Origin: Burkholderiales bacterium
Lineage (GTDB): Bacteria > Pseudomonadota > Gammaproteobacteria > Burkholderiales > Burkholderiaceae_C
Assembly: GCA_947372465.1 (NCBI GenBank)
Contig: CANBTT010000001.1
Location: forward strand, 94,741-158,740
Direction of reading: 5' to 3'
Length of the DNA: 64,000 bases
Below the pieces are notes generated by a model. That model did not search any database and was not told the origin of the DNA. It was given only the letters and a program-made list of their open reading frames with translations. Shown in pieces: positions 44,706 through 53,571 of the stretch. The translations under genes were made by a program, and so were the position numbers. Position 1 is the stretch's first letter, and the number at the start of each line of letters is the position of its first letter.

Positions 44706-45175
44706 GCTGAGGCTCCCATTCGCATTTGAGCAGCGGCCTTCCTCACCGCTGCCACAATGTTGACATAGCCCGTGCAACGGCACAAATTGCCTTCCAAGGC
44801 GCTCATGATTTCTTCATCGCTTGGATCGGGATTTTTTCGCAGCAAGTCAACGCTCGACATGATCATGCCTGGCGTACAAAAGCCGCATTGCAATGCATGG
44901 CACTGAGCAAAAGCCACTTGAACTGGGTGGAGTGCCTCTTGCCCCAGGCCTTCAATGGTGGTGATGCTGCTCTCATCGGCTTGGACCGCCAAGGTGGTGC
45001 ACGCCTTGATGGAGACACCGTCCTTTAAGACGGTGCAACAACCACATTGAGAGGTGTCACACCCCACATGTGTTCCGGTCAAATGGCAGTGCTCGCGCAG
45101 CAAATCAACCAGCAAGGTTCTGGGCTCGATGTCAAAGGACCGAGGGACATTGTTGATCGTGAGAGCTATTTTCAT
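44702..45175 (-). CDS. Molybdenum hydroxylase [2Fe-2S] small subunit
   Basis: A 157-residue protein with both clusters of the family: CDTSQCGCC with a fourth Cys in KACTTL for the plant-ferredoxin-type site, and [13 protein letters not shown] plus CRCTGY for the alpha-helical site. It passes electrons from the molybdenum subunit. The ATG at 45175 starts the typical MKIALTINN; the open frame back to 45412 is upstream non-coding sequence. A medium FAD subunit gene is missing next to it, so the final electron acceptor is probably another protein, such as a cytochrome, or the FAD subunit is encoded elsewhere. Confidence 0.92.
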   Translation of the reverse strand: MKIALTINNVPRSFDIEPRTLLVDLLREHCHLTGTHVGCDTSQCGCCTVLKDGVSIKACTTLAVQADESSITTIEGLGQEALHPVQVAFAQCHALQCGFCTPGMIMSSVDLLRKNPDPSDEEIMSALEGNLCRCTGYVNIVAAVRKAAAQMRMGASA

Positions 45176-45482
45176 AAGAGGACAGTAAGAGAAGACGCTT
45201 TTAAGGAAAGAAAGGCACTCTGAGAGGGAGATGCGCCAATCATTTTGTGCATCCCACATTGTAGTGCCTAGAGGCGAGCTTGCGTCAAATCCCCTGCCCT
45301 GCACTCGGATGCCAAAGCGCAGCAAATGAGGACCGAAGAGGAGAGAAGTCAACACGTAACGCCACGACCGGCCTAAAAGTTGACAAAGAAATTTAAATAT
45401 TTGTGTCAACACTTTTATTTTGGCAGGCGTTGTATAGACACTCCCAATACGCGGAGTTTAAAACAACCGAAAGGCTCTCGTC
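45176..45482. promoter_or_regulatory. Divergent intergenic region with an inverted repeat
   Basis: No coding frame is supported here. GTTGACA (45379-45385) and TGTCAAC (45404-45410) form a perfect 7-base inverted repeat with an A/T-rich 18-base spacer, and TATAGA (45433-45438) is a -10-like hexamer before the small exported protein gene. It probably holds the promoters of both divergent transcripts. Confidence 0.4.
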
Positions 45483-45701
45483 ATGAAAAAAATCTTCACC
45501 TTATTGACCATTGCTTCTATTGCCTCACTCTCGATGGCTGCAAGCCCTTCAACACCCACGGGTGGCAGCGCTGCACCCCTTGAGAGCACAGCACCGGTTA
45601 AAGCCAAAGCAACTGGGGCGACTGACAAAACAAAAGGCGCTTCGGCCACAAAACACAAGGGTGCAACAAGCACCTCGCACGCGACAGAGATCAAAAAATA
45701 A
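45483..45701 (+). CDS. Small secreted Ala/Thr/Lys-rich protein
   Basis: A 72-residue protein with a clear signal peptide (MKKIFTLLTIASIASLSMAA, cleavage near there). The mature 50 residues are rich in Ala, Thr, Ser, Lys and Gly with no Cys and no predicted fold. Similar small Lys/Ala-rich exported proteins are frequent in Burkholderiales, with unknown function. AAAGG lies before the ATG. Confidence 0.7.
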   Translation: MKKIFTLLTIASIASLSMAASPSTPTGGSAAPLESTAPVKAKATGATDKTKGASATKHKGATSTSHATEIKK

Positions 45702-45743
45702 TTGAATCTTTAAATATCTCGACGCCTGGCTCCATTTCAAGAG

Positions 45744-46271
45744 TCAGGCGTTATTTTTTTGAGGCGGCGCATTCAAGGCCGTGTGATAGACCGTGTAACG
45801 AGACAAGACATCTTGATAAGCCTCAAAATCAAACTCACTTTTATCAATGGACATGTCAGTGAGTTGGTCCTGCACGCGGTCGTAGCGGGCCTGAACCTTG
45901 ATGACCAAAGGCGCTTGGTTGCTGACAATCAAATTAAAGTTTGAAGCAATGACGAAGCTCCAGTGCTGTGAATGTGGCGCAGATTGCTCGCGAACCACCA
46001 ACACATTGATCTCCCCATCTTTGGCCAAAGACAGTAAATTCTGAGTTTCTCGCAGGCTCAATGCGTTCTTTAAGGGCTCTGCGAGGCGAAAATTCTCCAC
46101 CAAAGCGATGCTCTTGGCTTGAACCAAGTGCGATGGGGACTCATTGGCTTGGGCCTGAGCAAAGCCGCCCTCAAAGTGCTCATCAAAATAAGCGGCCAAA
46201 TTGCTGCGATGCGCATCAACGCCCGTCATTTTTAAAATGAGCCCAACAAACGAAACAGGTAAATGATCCAT
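45744..46271 (-). CDS. Hypothetical protein, possible partner of the two-component system
   Basis: Not recognised. About 175 residues as read from 46271, without signal peptide or membrane helix. A mixed alpha/beta middle (EINVLVVREQS, SFVIASNFNLIVSNQAPLVIKVQARYD) is followed by a C-terminal helix. The ATG lies inside the T run of the terminator of the upstream response regulator gene and has no ribosome site, so the true start may be a later codon, for example ATG at 46229. It is on the same strand as the regulator and kinase. Confidence 0.5.
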   Translation of the reverse strand: MDHLPVSFVGLILKMTGVDAHRSNLAAYFDEHFEGGFAQAQANESPSHLVQAKSIALVENFRLAEPLKNALSLRETQNLLSLAKDGEINVLVVREQSAPHSQHWSFVIASNFNLIVSNQAPLVIKVQARYDRVQDQLTDMSIDKSEFDFEAYQDVLSRYTVYHTALNAPPQKNNA

Positions 46272-46272
46272 A

Positions 46273-46298
46273 AAAAAACAGCGCCTGATGAAGGCGCA
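46273..46298 (-). terminator. Rho-independent terminator of the kinase/regulator genes
   Basis: GCGCCT and AGGCGC form a 6-bp stem with a 5-base loop, followed on the minus strand by seven T. It is about 10 bases after the response regulator stop. Confidence 0.75.
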
Positions 46299-46308
46299 AA
46301 GAGGTGGC

Positions 46309-47037
46309 TCAATTAGAAATTTCGAGCTTCAAACACAATTGATAACCCTTGCCCCAAACAGACTTGATGGCTGGTTCGGTGTCGGCTGGCGTCACCGCTT
46401 TGATTTTCTTTCTCAAGCGAGCAATCATCTCCTCCAGCGCGTGCTTGCTCATGATGTCGTCCACATCGTCTGAAGTGAAAAGATCGCTCAAAGAACCAGA
46501 ATCAAGGATGTTGCCTTTGGCATTGACCAACGCTATCAACAGTGTTTTCTCTCGACTCGTCAAACGCAACTTGTTCACACCATCGGGGGTAATCAGGACG
46601 CGATCTTGAATTTTTAAAGTCCAAGCGTTTTCAGTCAACAGTTTTTTCACGCGTTTGCCCAAGCCTTGCAAGACCAAGACCAATTCAACGGGCGAGACCG
46701 GTTTGGTCAAATAGACATCCGCACCGCCGTGACTGTAACCTGCTATGCGGTCGTGAAGATTGGCGTTGGCCGTCATGATGACGATGCCTGCATTGGGTAG
46801 ACTTTGACGAATTCTTTTCGATAAACTCAAGCCACTTTCACCGGGCAAATTCATATCAAGAACAAAGATGTCAATGGACTCAGAAATGAGAGAATCATTC
46901 AACTCTGCAGCACTTGCAGCAGAATAGACAAGAAAGCCATTGGCTTGCAGGTGTGTTTCCACCTCTTGGCGCAAAAGTCTGTCGTCCTCAACAAGAGCGA
47001 CAACGAATTGATGGGGGTTGTTTAATTTGAGATTCAT
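46309..47037 (-). CDS. OmpR-like response regulator
   Basis: A protein of about 242 residues. The receiver domain has the acidic pair in LVEDDR, the phospho-acceptor Asp61 in FVLDMNLPG, the Thr in IVIMTANA and the Lys in YLTKPVSP. The C-terminal domain is a winged helix of OmpR type (LRLTSREKTLLIALV..., ALEEMIARLRKKI, VWGKGYQL). The ATG at 47037 is used, overlapping the histidine kinase stop region by a few bases. It is transcribed with the kinase and ends in a terminator. Target genes are not known; the divergent TerB-repeat gene is a candidate. Confidence 0.9.
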   Translation of the reverse strand: MNLKLNNPHQFVVALVEDDRLLRQEVETHLQANGFLVYSAASAAELNDSLISESIDIFVLDMNLPGESGLSLSKRIRQSLPNAGIVIMTANANLHDRIAGYSHGGADVYLTKPVSPVELVLVLQGLGKRVKKLLTENAWTLKIQDRVLITPDGVNKLRLTSREKTLLIALVNAKGNILDSGSLSDLFTSDDVDDIMSKHALEEMIARLRKKIKAVTPADTEPAIKSVWGKGYQLCLKLEISN

Positions 47038-47038
47038 C

Positions 47039-48949
47039 CTAGACAATCAATTTAAAGACTGCCCGACGCTCACTGATAGAAAATTGAATTTCTCCATTGA
47101 GCTTATCGAGCGCTGTTTTCACAATACTGAGTCCAATGCCCATGCCGGGCTTGGTCATCACATTCTCTTGACGATAATAGCGATCAAAAATTTTCAATTC
47201 GTCTGGTCTTTGGTTTTCTGCAAAGAAGTTAGAAATTTCAAAAACAAGTTGCTGTTTGTCCGCTGATGGATCTTTTTGCTCAATGGAAAGGACATCGACA
47301 GGGCACTTGCGAACAGAAATGGTGATAGGTCCCTCTCGCGAGTCGTATTTGTAGGCGTTGTCAATTAAGTTTTTGATCACGTGGTTTAAAAGAATGGGGT
47401 TGCTGTAAAAACAAAGGCTTGGATCCACGTCAAGACTGAAACGACTTTCATCTGCATAGTCACCCATCAATGCCTCAATGAAATTCAAAGCCGCAAAGCG
47501 CTCAAGGGGATAGGTGATTTCATGGGTTTCCAAACGATTGGATAGAGCAACTTGCTCAATCAAATTTTTCATTCTGTCAACAGACGATTCAATTCGATTC
47601 AAGCGTTTAAATGTGGTCTCTTCCTCAGAAGTTGGGCGCTGAAATGACGCCAAAGAGAATTTGATGGTTCCCAGGGGGTTCATGAGCTCATGGGTCAATA
47701 TATCAATCAAGGTGGAACGCTCATGAAGTCTTTCTTGGTTCAACTTGGACTCATTTGAAATGAGCTTTAATTTTTCCAACTCCACCGCTGTATCCAATTT
47801 TGTACGCCTTGCCTCATAAATACCAACGATCAACAGCAGCGTGCCCACAAACGTGCCGTTTAAATTTGAGTAATATTGCACAACAAACGGCGCCGAAATA
47901 TTTGTAAGTGCAAAAATATTCGACACACCCAAAAGAAACAAAACGAGATAGACAATCGTTGCAACAAGCAAGAGGTTTTTAATGTTTTGGTGTTTGATCT
48001 TCCCGGTAAAAAGACCATAAATTTGGGTCAACACATTGAAAAGATGGATGCCCAATTGAACTTTCAAGGCCAAATTGATGTATCCAAAGGGGATCAACAA
48101 GAGGTCAATGATTGTCAGGAACCCGATCAAATAAAGCAAGTAATAGTAGCCTTTGCTGAGCTCATAGGACCGGAGCAGCGAAAAGACCAATTGAGCGATC
48201 AAAATCGCACGCATGCATGCGACATAGTAGCTCAGTGTTTTGATCTGTTCAGGGGACAAAAAATCGACGTAATAAGTGATCAAACCCGTCGCATAAAAGA
48301 GATTGAAGACAATCGCAATTTGCAGACATATGTAGGAGAACACCATGTAACTAGGACGGTAAAGAAAGAAGGCGATGGTGCAGAGCAAGAAGATCACGCT
48401 CAAAGCGAGTGAAACCGTCGACTTCCTGACTTTTTCTATGTTAAGAAATGCCATGTCTTCAGCGTGAAGCACATCCATATGCAAATAAATCACCCCGTGC
48501 GTTTGAACCTTGAGGTAGATCGTGTTGGCCATGGCGGGGTTGGACAGCAATTTAAAGCAATGCGCATCTTCAGAGCATGCCTCATTGGTCTCTTTGACGA
48601 CAGCGCCTTTGACTGCCTTTTCCCAGGTGTGATTGACCGATTCGTACTTTTCGATCCAATCGGTGAAATATGGGCCAATCCTTAACTTCAATGGATTGGC
48701 TTGAAATGACAAGTGCTCAAACAAAGGGGCCACTTGGACACGAACCCAAATGGGGTGATCTGAATACCCAAGTCGCAACTCATTTTCATACGCCTTGAAC
48801 GTCTGATTCTGAACGGTCTCAATGGACGCTGTACCTTGTACATCAACGAAGTAACTGGTTTTAAAGATCACGTTGCGCTCTGCGCCCAAGCACAGAGTGG
48901 AGAACCAAAAAATCAACAGACAGCGAAACAGAAATTTCATATTTTGCAT
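47039..48949 (-). CDS. Histidine kinase with 7TMR-DISM sensor
   Basis: A 636-residue membrane sensor kinase. The signal peptide (residues 1-22) is followed by a periplasmic DISMED2-like carbohydrate-binding-type domain (to about 170), seven transmembrane helices (about 178-385), a short coiled coil, a HisKA domain with phospho-acceptor His420 in ILTHELMNPLG, and an ATPase domain with N box HVIKNLIDNAYKY and G box PGMGIGLSIV. It probably senses an extracellular ligand and phosphorylates the response regulator encoded next. It is divergent from the TerB-repeat gene across 343 bases. Confidence 0.92.
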   Translation of the reverse strand: MQNMKFLFRCLLIFWFSTLCLGAERNVIFKTSYFVDVQGTASIETVQNQTFKAYENELRLGYSDHPIWVRVQVAPLFEHLSFQANPLKLRIGPYFTDWIEKYESVNHTWEKAVKGAVVKETNEACSEDAHCFKLLSNPAMANTIYLKVQTHGVIYLHMDVLHAEDMAFLNIEKVRKSTVSLALSVIFLLCTIAFFLYRPSYMVFSYICLQIAIVFNLFYATGLITYYVDFLSPEQIKTLSYYVACMRAILIAQLVFSLLRSYELSKGYYYLLYLIGFLTIIDLLLIPFGYINLALKVQLGIHLFNVLTQIYGLFTGKIKHQNIKNLLLVATIVYLVLFLLGVSNIFALTNISAPFVVQYYSNLNGTFVGTLLLIVGIYEARRTKLDTAVELEKLKLISNESKLNQERLHERSTLIDILTHELMNPLGTIKFSLASFQRPTSEEETTFKRLNRIESSVDRMKNLIEQVALSNRLETHEITYPLERFAALNFIEALMGDYADESRFSLDVDPSLCFYSNPILLNHVIKNLIDNAYKYDSREGPITISVRKCPVDVLSIEQKDPSADKQQLVFEISNFFAENQRPDELKIFDRYYRQENVMTKPGMGIGLSIVKTALDKLNGEIQFSISERRAVFKLIV

Positions 48950-49292
48950 TTTATGAGCCTTAATCCCCCTAAACCTGTGAGCCTAGAGAAGTAAAAGAAA
49001 TAAAACGGTATTAATGTGTATTTGTGAGCATTTGTGTGTTTTTAAACCAAAAGCTTTGATTGACCAAAAAACGCCGTCAAAAAACGTGAGGAGTTGTGAG
49101 TTTGAGGTAAGGAATATGTGGGTTTCATCCACAAAAAAACTATCCTTGTTCATCCATTATTTCCTGTAAAACCAGTGCAAATCACGACTTTTAGATCGAG
49201 CAATATGCGAGCACCTCCTAGGGGCTGGGATCGCTGTGCCATTCAAAAAGTCAGTTCCACCGCTTACCTGGTCAACTTGAGTGGAGCTTGTC
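48950..49292. other. Intergenic region between divergent kinase and TerB-repeat genes
   Basis: No coding frame or RNA gene is supported. The left part is A/T rich with repeated TTTGTGAGCATTTGTGTG-like bases (about 49018-49040), which could contain binding sites for the adjacent regulator, but no clear direct-repeat operator was identified. GTGGAG at 49281-49286 is the ribosome site of the next gene. Confidence 0.4.
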
Positions 49293-52200
49293 ATGGCTAA
49301 TGCCTCCCAAGTTCAAAAGGCGTTGAGCAGCGTCACAAGCGCGCACCCCTCGGGCCTTACGCCGCACATCATCTTGGTTGCGGCTCTTTTGTACATGATG
49401 TCAACCGATGGAGACTTGGCACCAGAGGAAATCGCAAGGCTTCAAGAGTCGGTTGGCAATGACAAAGATGCCATTCCTACCGCCAGAAAATACATCAAGA
49501 AAAATAAATTTGACAATTTCTTGAGAGACTCAGGCGACATTTTAGACAAGCCCAGCAAGCTTTGCATTTTGGCCAACGTCTATGAGTGCATGCTGTCTGA
49601 TGGGGTTGTTCAAAAGGCAGAGACCAAGCTCTTTCAAAAAATTCAAAAAGAATACGGCTTTAACGACAAAACTTTCGAAAAAATATCCAGCGTCATTCTC
49701 ACAAAGAACGACAATGCCGTGCTGGGTGATTACAGATTAACGGCTTCGGTTAAAAATACATTGACCCCTCACATGGTCCTTGCGGCGTCTATTTTGTACA
49801 TGATGTCTGCCGATGGCGAGGTGAGCGAAGAAGAAATTGGGCAATTGTCAGCGGTGATCAATCCCTATGAGGGTTTGCAAGTTGCAGCCATGGCCTATGT
49901 CGAGAAGGTCAAACTGCATGAATTCATCGCTGCCGCTCAAAAGTCGCTCAACGCACAACAAAAAATTTATGTGTTGCTGAATTTGTGTGACTCCATGCTG
50001 GCCGACGGGTTTGCGGAACCTCGAGAAGTTGAGATTTTCAACCAGTTTTTAGAAGTCTTTGGGTACACAGAGCACGCCTTCAAGCCTTATTACAGCGTCA
50101 TTCATATCAAAAACGTCAAGCCCTTTGAAAGCAAAGACTCTGACCTCGAAGAGTCTCACGGTCTTTTCAAGAACATCATCAATGATGACAATGGCGGGTT
50201 CACAGTTGCAGGCTCTGGTGGACAAAGCGCCTCAGACAAACAAATGCACGAGCGCGTCATCCAAGACGACAAAGACGGCGAAAAGATCCGAAGAACCATG
50301 GAGGAAAACGCCAAAAATGTCAAAGATGGCTTTGGTTCGAGCGAACACATCTCTGTTGTCTCTGACAATGCCCTCTCAACCAAGAAGCAAGACTTCATTA
50401 ATCAAGAAACCAGTGATCTCAATATTCAAAAAGCATCTGCTGGTGATGGCCTTGAAAATGTTCAAAAGGTCTCAAGCGGCGAGCCCGATGACAATGTCCA
50501 AAAATTAGACAACGGCTCATCCAGCCTTAACGTACAAACCATTTCAAACAACAGCGCGGACGAGAACACACAAAAGATCAAGCCTTCAACTGAGGCGTCC
50601 AATGTGCAAGTCATTGATGAGTCAAAAAGTTTGAACAATGCTCAAAGCCTGGGCAGCAGTCAGTCAACTGGAAACAAACAAACCATTGGCATTGAAGGCA
50701 GCAAAGACAACACCCAATCCCTTGCGATCGATGCCCGTGCAGACAACACCCAATCCCTTGCGATCGATGCCCGCGCAAACAACACCCAATCCATTGCGAT
50801 CGATGCCCGCGCAGACAACACCCAATCCATTGCAATCGATGCCCGCGCAGACAACACCCAATCCATTGATTCCAGTTCGACCACAGACAACCTTGCCAAA
50901 CTCAGCAAGGCCGCCAACTCTGACAATGAAGTTCAAATCACTTCTGAGAAAAGCACCACCAATCTCCAATCGATTGACGAGAGCAAAGACGCCCTCAACA
51001 CACAAAAGATCAACAAGGGCGCTTCCCTTGACAATGTTCAATCCCTGGCACCAAGCGCGACAGATCAAAACAATCAAAGCCTTGCGTCCAAGGCCCTAGG
51101 CGCAAACAAGGCAAGCATTCAAGCCTCAACCGCTGAAATCAACATACAGCCCAGTGATAAAAAACAAACCGCTGAGAACACACTGACCCTGGATCCGAGC
51201 AAGGACGCCAACAACAAAATCAAACTCTCTGGCCGCTTGAACCTTGACAACAAAAGCAATCAGCTCAAAGACCAATTCAAAGACAACTCTTTTGGTGAAC
51301 AAAATCATGTATTGTCCAACTTGGTCAAAGAGACTGAAAACGCCTCACCCCTTGAGCGACTCAAGCACTTAGGATCTCAATTAGAGAGCGTGAACAAGAA
51401 GTTGAACCAGGTAGAAAAGACCGATAGAGCGCTTCCGATCCCCATGGAGCAGATCGTCAATCGGCTCAACGAACAATTGAAGCAAAAGGACGAGCAAAAC
51501 AATGCCAAGCTGAGCAGTTCTTCGATTGGAAGCTCAAAAACCGCTTTATCCAACTCACCGCTCACAGACGACAATTTCCTAGAGGACGCCATTCAACTCG
51601 CTGATCGAGAAGTGAACATCCCTCACCCTGCTATGGATGAGGATGCTTTTTTTGAAGGCAGCCCCTCTTTTGAAGATGCGCTCGCAACCGAATCAATGGA
51701 CCTTGCGGCCAACGACTTTCAAGGCGATTTTGTGTCTGAACCCACGGATGACTTCATGGCTGGATTTGAGATGGACTTGAAGGATGACTTCCACGACGAC
51801 TTCATGACAGACACGATGAACGAGTTCGCCGCTGAACTCAGGGGCGACACCAAGGACGACTCAAAAACCCATGTCACCGATCAACTGAAAAGCGCTCTCT
51901 TAACGAACTCAAGCTCACACCATCCATCACCTTTGGAGAGTGGGCTTTTTGCTCAAGTCCAGACCACTGCTCCCACAGACGAGGATGCCCTGGCCACAAA
52001 CACCGCACTGGATGCAAAATCTTTGAGCATGCTCGACAGCTCCCTTTTGCTGCTCCAGATCAAAAACGCCAAGAACACGACCGTTGGTGTGGTTGAACAA
52101 CACAAAAAAATTGCCCCCTCCAACCTCATTTATAAGTCGCTCAAGTTTTCTGTCGTCTTTGTGCTCTTTTTCTCCTGGCACGCGTTCAATGAAGTGAGTT

Positions 52201-52334
52201 GCGACATGGTTTCATGTTCTTGGAGCCAACAGGGCTCTCCAGTGCGACTCGATCTTGAGCCTGAGGTGTTCCCCACTCACTCTGTTCGCTTGTTGAAAGT
52301 GGCCCTCACCAAGAAACTGAACGATCAAGCTTAA
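49293..52334 (+). CDS. Double TerB-like domain protein with 24 twelve-residue Asn repeats and a C-terminal membrane anchor
   Basis: A 1013-residue protein not matching a described family as a whole. Two TerB-like helical domains (about residues 22-140 and 155-275) share the pattern TPHxxLxAxxLYMMSxDGxxxxEEI. A linker leads to 24 consecutive 12-residue repeats (375-662) with consensus x-D/N-N-x-Q-S/K-I/L. The next part (about 685-735) is a coiled coil, followed by an acidic Phe/Asp-rich region (750-860), one membrane helix (about 944-965) and 48 C-terminal residues with two Cys. There is no signal peptide, so most of the protein should be in the cytoplasm. The ATG at 49293 has GTGGAG before it. 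It precedes an ion channel gene by 8 bases. Confidence 0.85.
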   Translation: MANASQVQKALSSVTSAHPSGLTPHIILVAALLYMMSTDGDLAPEEIARLQESVGNDKDAIPTARKYIKKNKFDNFLRDSGDILDKPSKLCILANVYECMLSDGVVQKAETKLFQKIQKEYGFNDKTFEKISSVILTKNDNAVLGDYRLTASVKNTLTPHMVLAASILYMMSADGEVSEEEIGQLSAVINPYEGLQVAAMAYVEKVKLHEFIAAAQKSLNAQQKIYVLLNLCDSMLADGFAEPREVEIFNQFLEVFGYTEHAFKPYYSVIHIKNVKPFESKDSDLEESHGLFKNIINDDNGGFTVAGSGGQSASDKQMHERVIQDDKDGEKIRRTMEENAKNVKDGFGSSEHISVVSDNALSTKKQDFINQETSDLNIQKASAGDGLENVQKVSSGEPDDNVQKLDNGSSSLNVQTISNNSADENTQKIKPSTEASNVQVIDESKSLNNAQSLGSSQSTGNKQTIGIEGSKDNTQSLAIDARADNTQSLAIDARANNTQSIAIDARADNTQSIAIDARADNTQSIDSSSTTDNLAKLSKAANSDNEVQITSEKSTTNLQSIDESKDALNTQKINKGASLDNVQSLAPSATDQNNQSLASKALGANKASIQASTAEINIQPSDKKQTAENTLTLDPSKDANNKIKLSGRLNLDNKSNQLKDQFKDNSFGEQNHVLSNLVKETENASPLERLKHLGSQLESVNKKLNQVEKTDRALPIPMEQIVNRLNEQLKQKDEQNNAKLSSSSIGSSKTALSNSPLTDDNFLEDAIQLADREVNIPHPAMDEDAFFEGSPSFEDALATESMDLAANDFQGDFVSEPTDDFMAGFEMDLKDDFHDDFMTDTMNEFAAELRGDTKDDSKTHVTDQLKSALLTNSSSHHPSPLESGLFAQVQTTAPTDEDALATNTALDAKSLSMLDSSLLLLQIKNAKNTTVGVVEQHKKIAPSNLIYKSLKFSVVFVLFFSWHAFNEVSCDMVSCSWSQQGSPVRLDLEPEVFPTHSVRLLKVALTKKLNDQA
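50415..51278 (+). repeat. 36-bp coding repeat array (24 units)
   Basis: Twenty-four 12-codon units run in phase without a gap; all 24 have Asn at position 3 and most have Gln at position 5. Units 9-13 (about 50703-50863) are nearly identical at DNA level (core ACAACACCCAATCC and ATCGATGCCCG), which suggests recent duplication and possible copy-number variation. The others are degenerate and old. Confidence 0.9.
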
Positions 52335-52342
52335 GTCATCCC

Positions 52343-53338
52343 ATGCAACTGCTCAGACAAATTTTCTCTGATTCAAGCACCCTGGCTTACAGAAATTGGA
52401 AGGTATTCACCAATTTCTTGATCATTGTCTCTTGCATTGCCATTTCAATCGAAACTGTTGAGTCCATCGCCATCAAATACGAGCACTACTTCAAAGGCTT
52501 GGAATACTTCACAGTTTGCATTTTCATCATTGATTATCTGGGCAATGTTGCTTATGCCTCAAAGCGACTGAAATACATTTTCAGTTTCTGGGGACTGATT
52601 GATCTGCTGTCCATCCTGCCAACGTTGCTGCAGTCGTTCAATTTACTCGGTTTTCAAAGCATCAAACTCATTCGCACTTTTCAAGTTGCTCGAATGATCC
52701 GAATTTTAAAGATGCTTCACACCACGATTGAAGATGCCCAATCTTCACGCTCGAGCGCCAACCCCATCAAAACGAATTTAAAGATTTATTTCACCGGTTT
52801 TTTCATGGTCACCATGATCAGCAGCACGCTCATGTACTATGTTGAAGGGGGCTACTACACCAAAGAGGCCTTAGAGGCAGGCCAAGCGGCACTCGATGTC
52901 CAAGCTCGGCTCAAGTCCTCCGACTCGGAGGTTCAAACCGAAAAGCTCATTTTTATGCCCGTTGACAACTTGACCGGCAACGAAATCCCCGAAGACAAGC
53001 GGTTCTTCACCTCCATTCCCAACACCATTTGGTGGAGCATGTTGGCCATCACCGGCAATGGGGACATGTTTCCTGTGACCTTGGGCGGTCGCATCATTGC
53101 CTGCATCACCTACTTTTTAGGATTGATTCTTTTTGGTGTCTTGATCAATATCGTTGGCAAATCCATCATGACCAACTTCTTCATCGATCCAAGCTCACCC
53201 ACCATGTCGACCTCCAAACACGAGCTTCTCCTGACCCTGATCCAACAGGGCTGGATCGGTCAACACGAGGCGGAAGTTTTGTCCAATCTCTCTTTGGAAG
53301 AAATCAATCGAAGAATGAGGATCATTGCCAAAAGATAG
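52343..53338 (+). CDS. Voltage-gated-type cation channel with altered filter
   Basis: A 331-residue six-helix channel. S1-S4 are recognisable, S4 as IKLIRTFQVARMIRILKML with Arg every third or fourth residue. S5 follows, then an unusually long loop of about 55 residues, a pore helix (FFTSIPNTIWWSMLAI), the filter region TGNGD at residues 237-241 and S6. Potassium channels have TVGYGD here, so the filter reads ITGNG. The C-terminus has a short SHOCT-like helical tail (HELLLTLIQQGWIGQHEAEVLSNLSLEEI). It starts 8 bases after the TerB-repeat gene, so the two are almost certainly co-transcribed. Confidence 0.87.
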   Translation: MQLLRQIFSDSSTLAYRNWKVFTNFLIIVSCIAISIETVESIAIKYEHYFKGLEYFTVCIFIIDYLGNVAYASKRLKYIFSFWGLIDLLSILPTLLQSFNLLGFQSIKLIRTFQVARMIRILKMLHTTIEDAQSSRSSANPIKTNLKIYFTGFFMVTMISSTLMYYVEGGYYTKEALEAGQAALDVQARLKSSDSEVQTEKLIFMPVDNLTGNEIPEDKRFFTSIPNTIWWSMLAITGNGDMFPVTLGGRIIACITYFLGLILFGVLINIVGKSIMTNFFIDPSSPTMSTSKHELLLTLIQQGWIGQHEAEVLSNLSLEEINRRMRIIAKR

Positions 53339-53571
53339 GTGGGCGATTTTGATGATCCGCTGCACCATTGATGTGAGCAAAACATCTCTACAAATCCTCA
53401 GAACTCAATGGCTTTTAGGGATTTTGATCCAATTGCGATCAGTCAAAGAACCGCTGACGTGGATTTTTAGCAAACAATGAATTACAAAGTATTCATTATT
53501 TATTACTGATCTAAAAACTTAAAAGCCAGACGAGGCATTTTCTGAAACAATGGCACCCATTGAGGCACCAT

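Noticed and set aside
50415..51278. CRISPR array
   Set aside because: The 36-bp units are directly adjacent without spacers and lie in frame within a long coding region.
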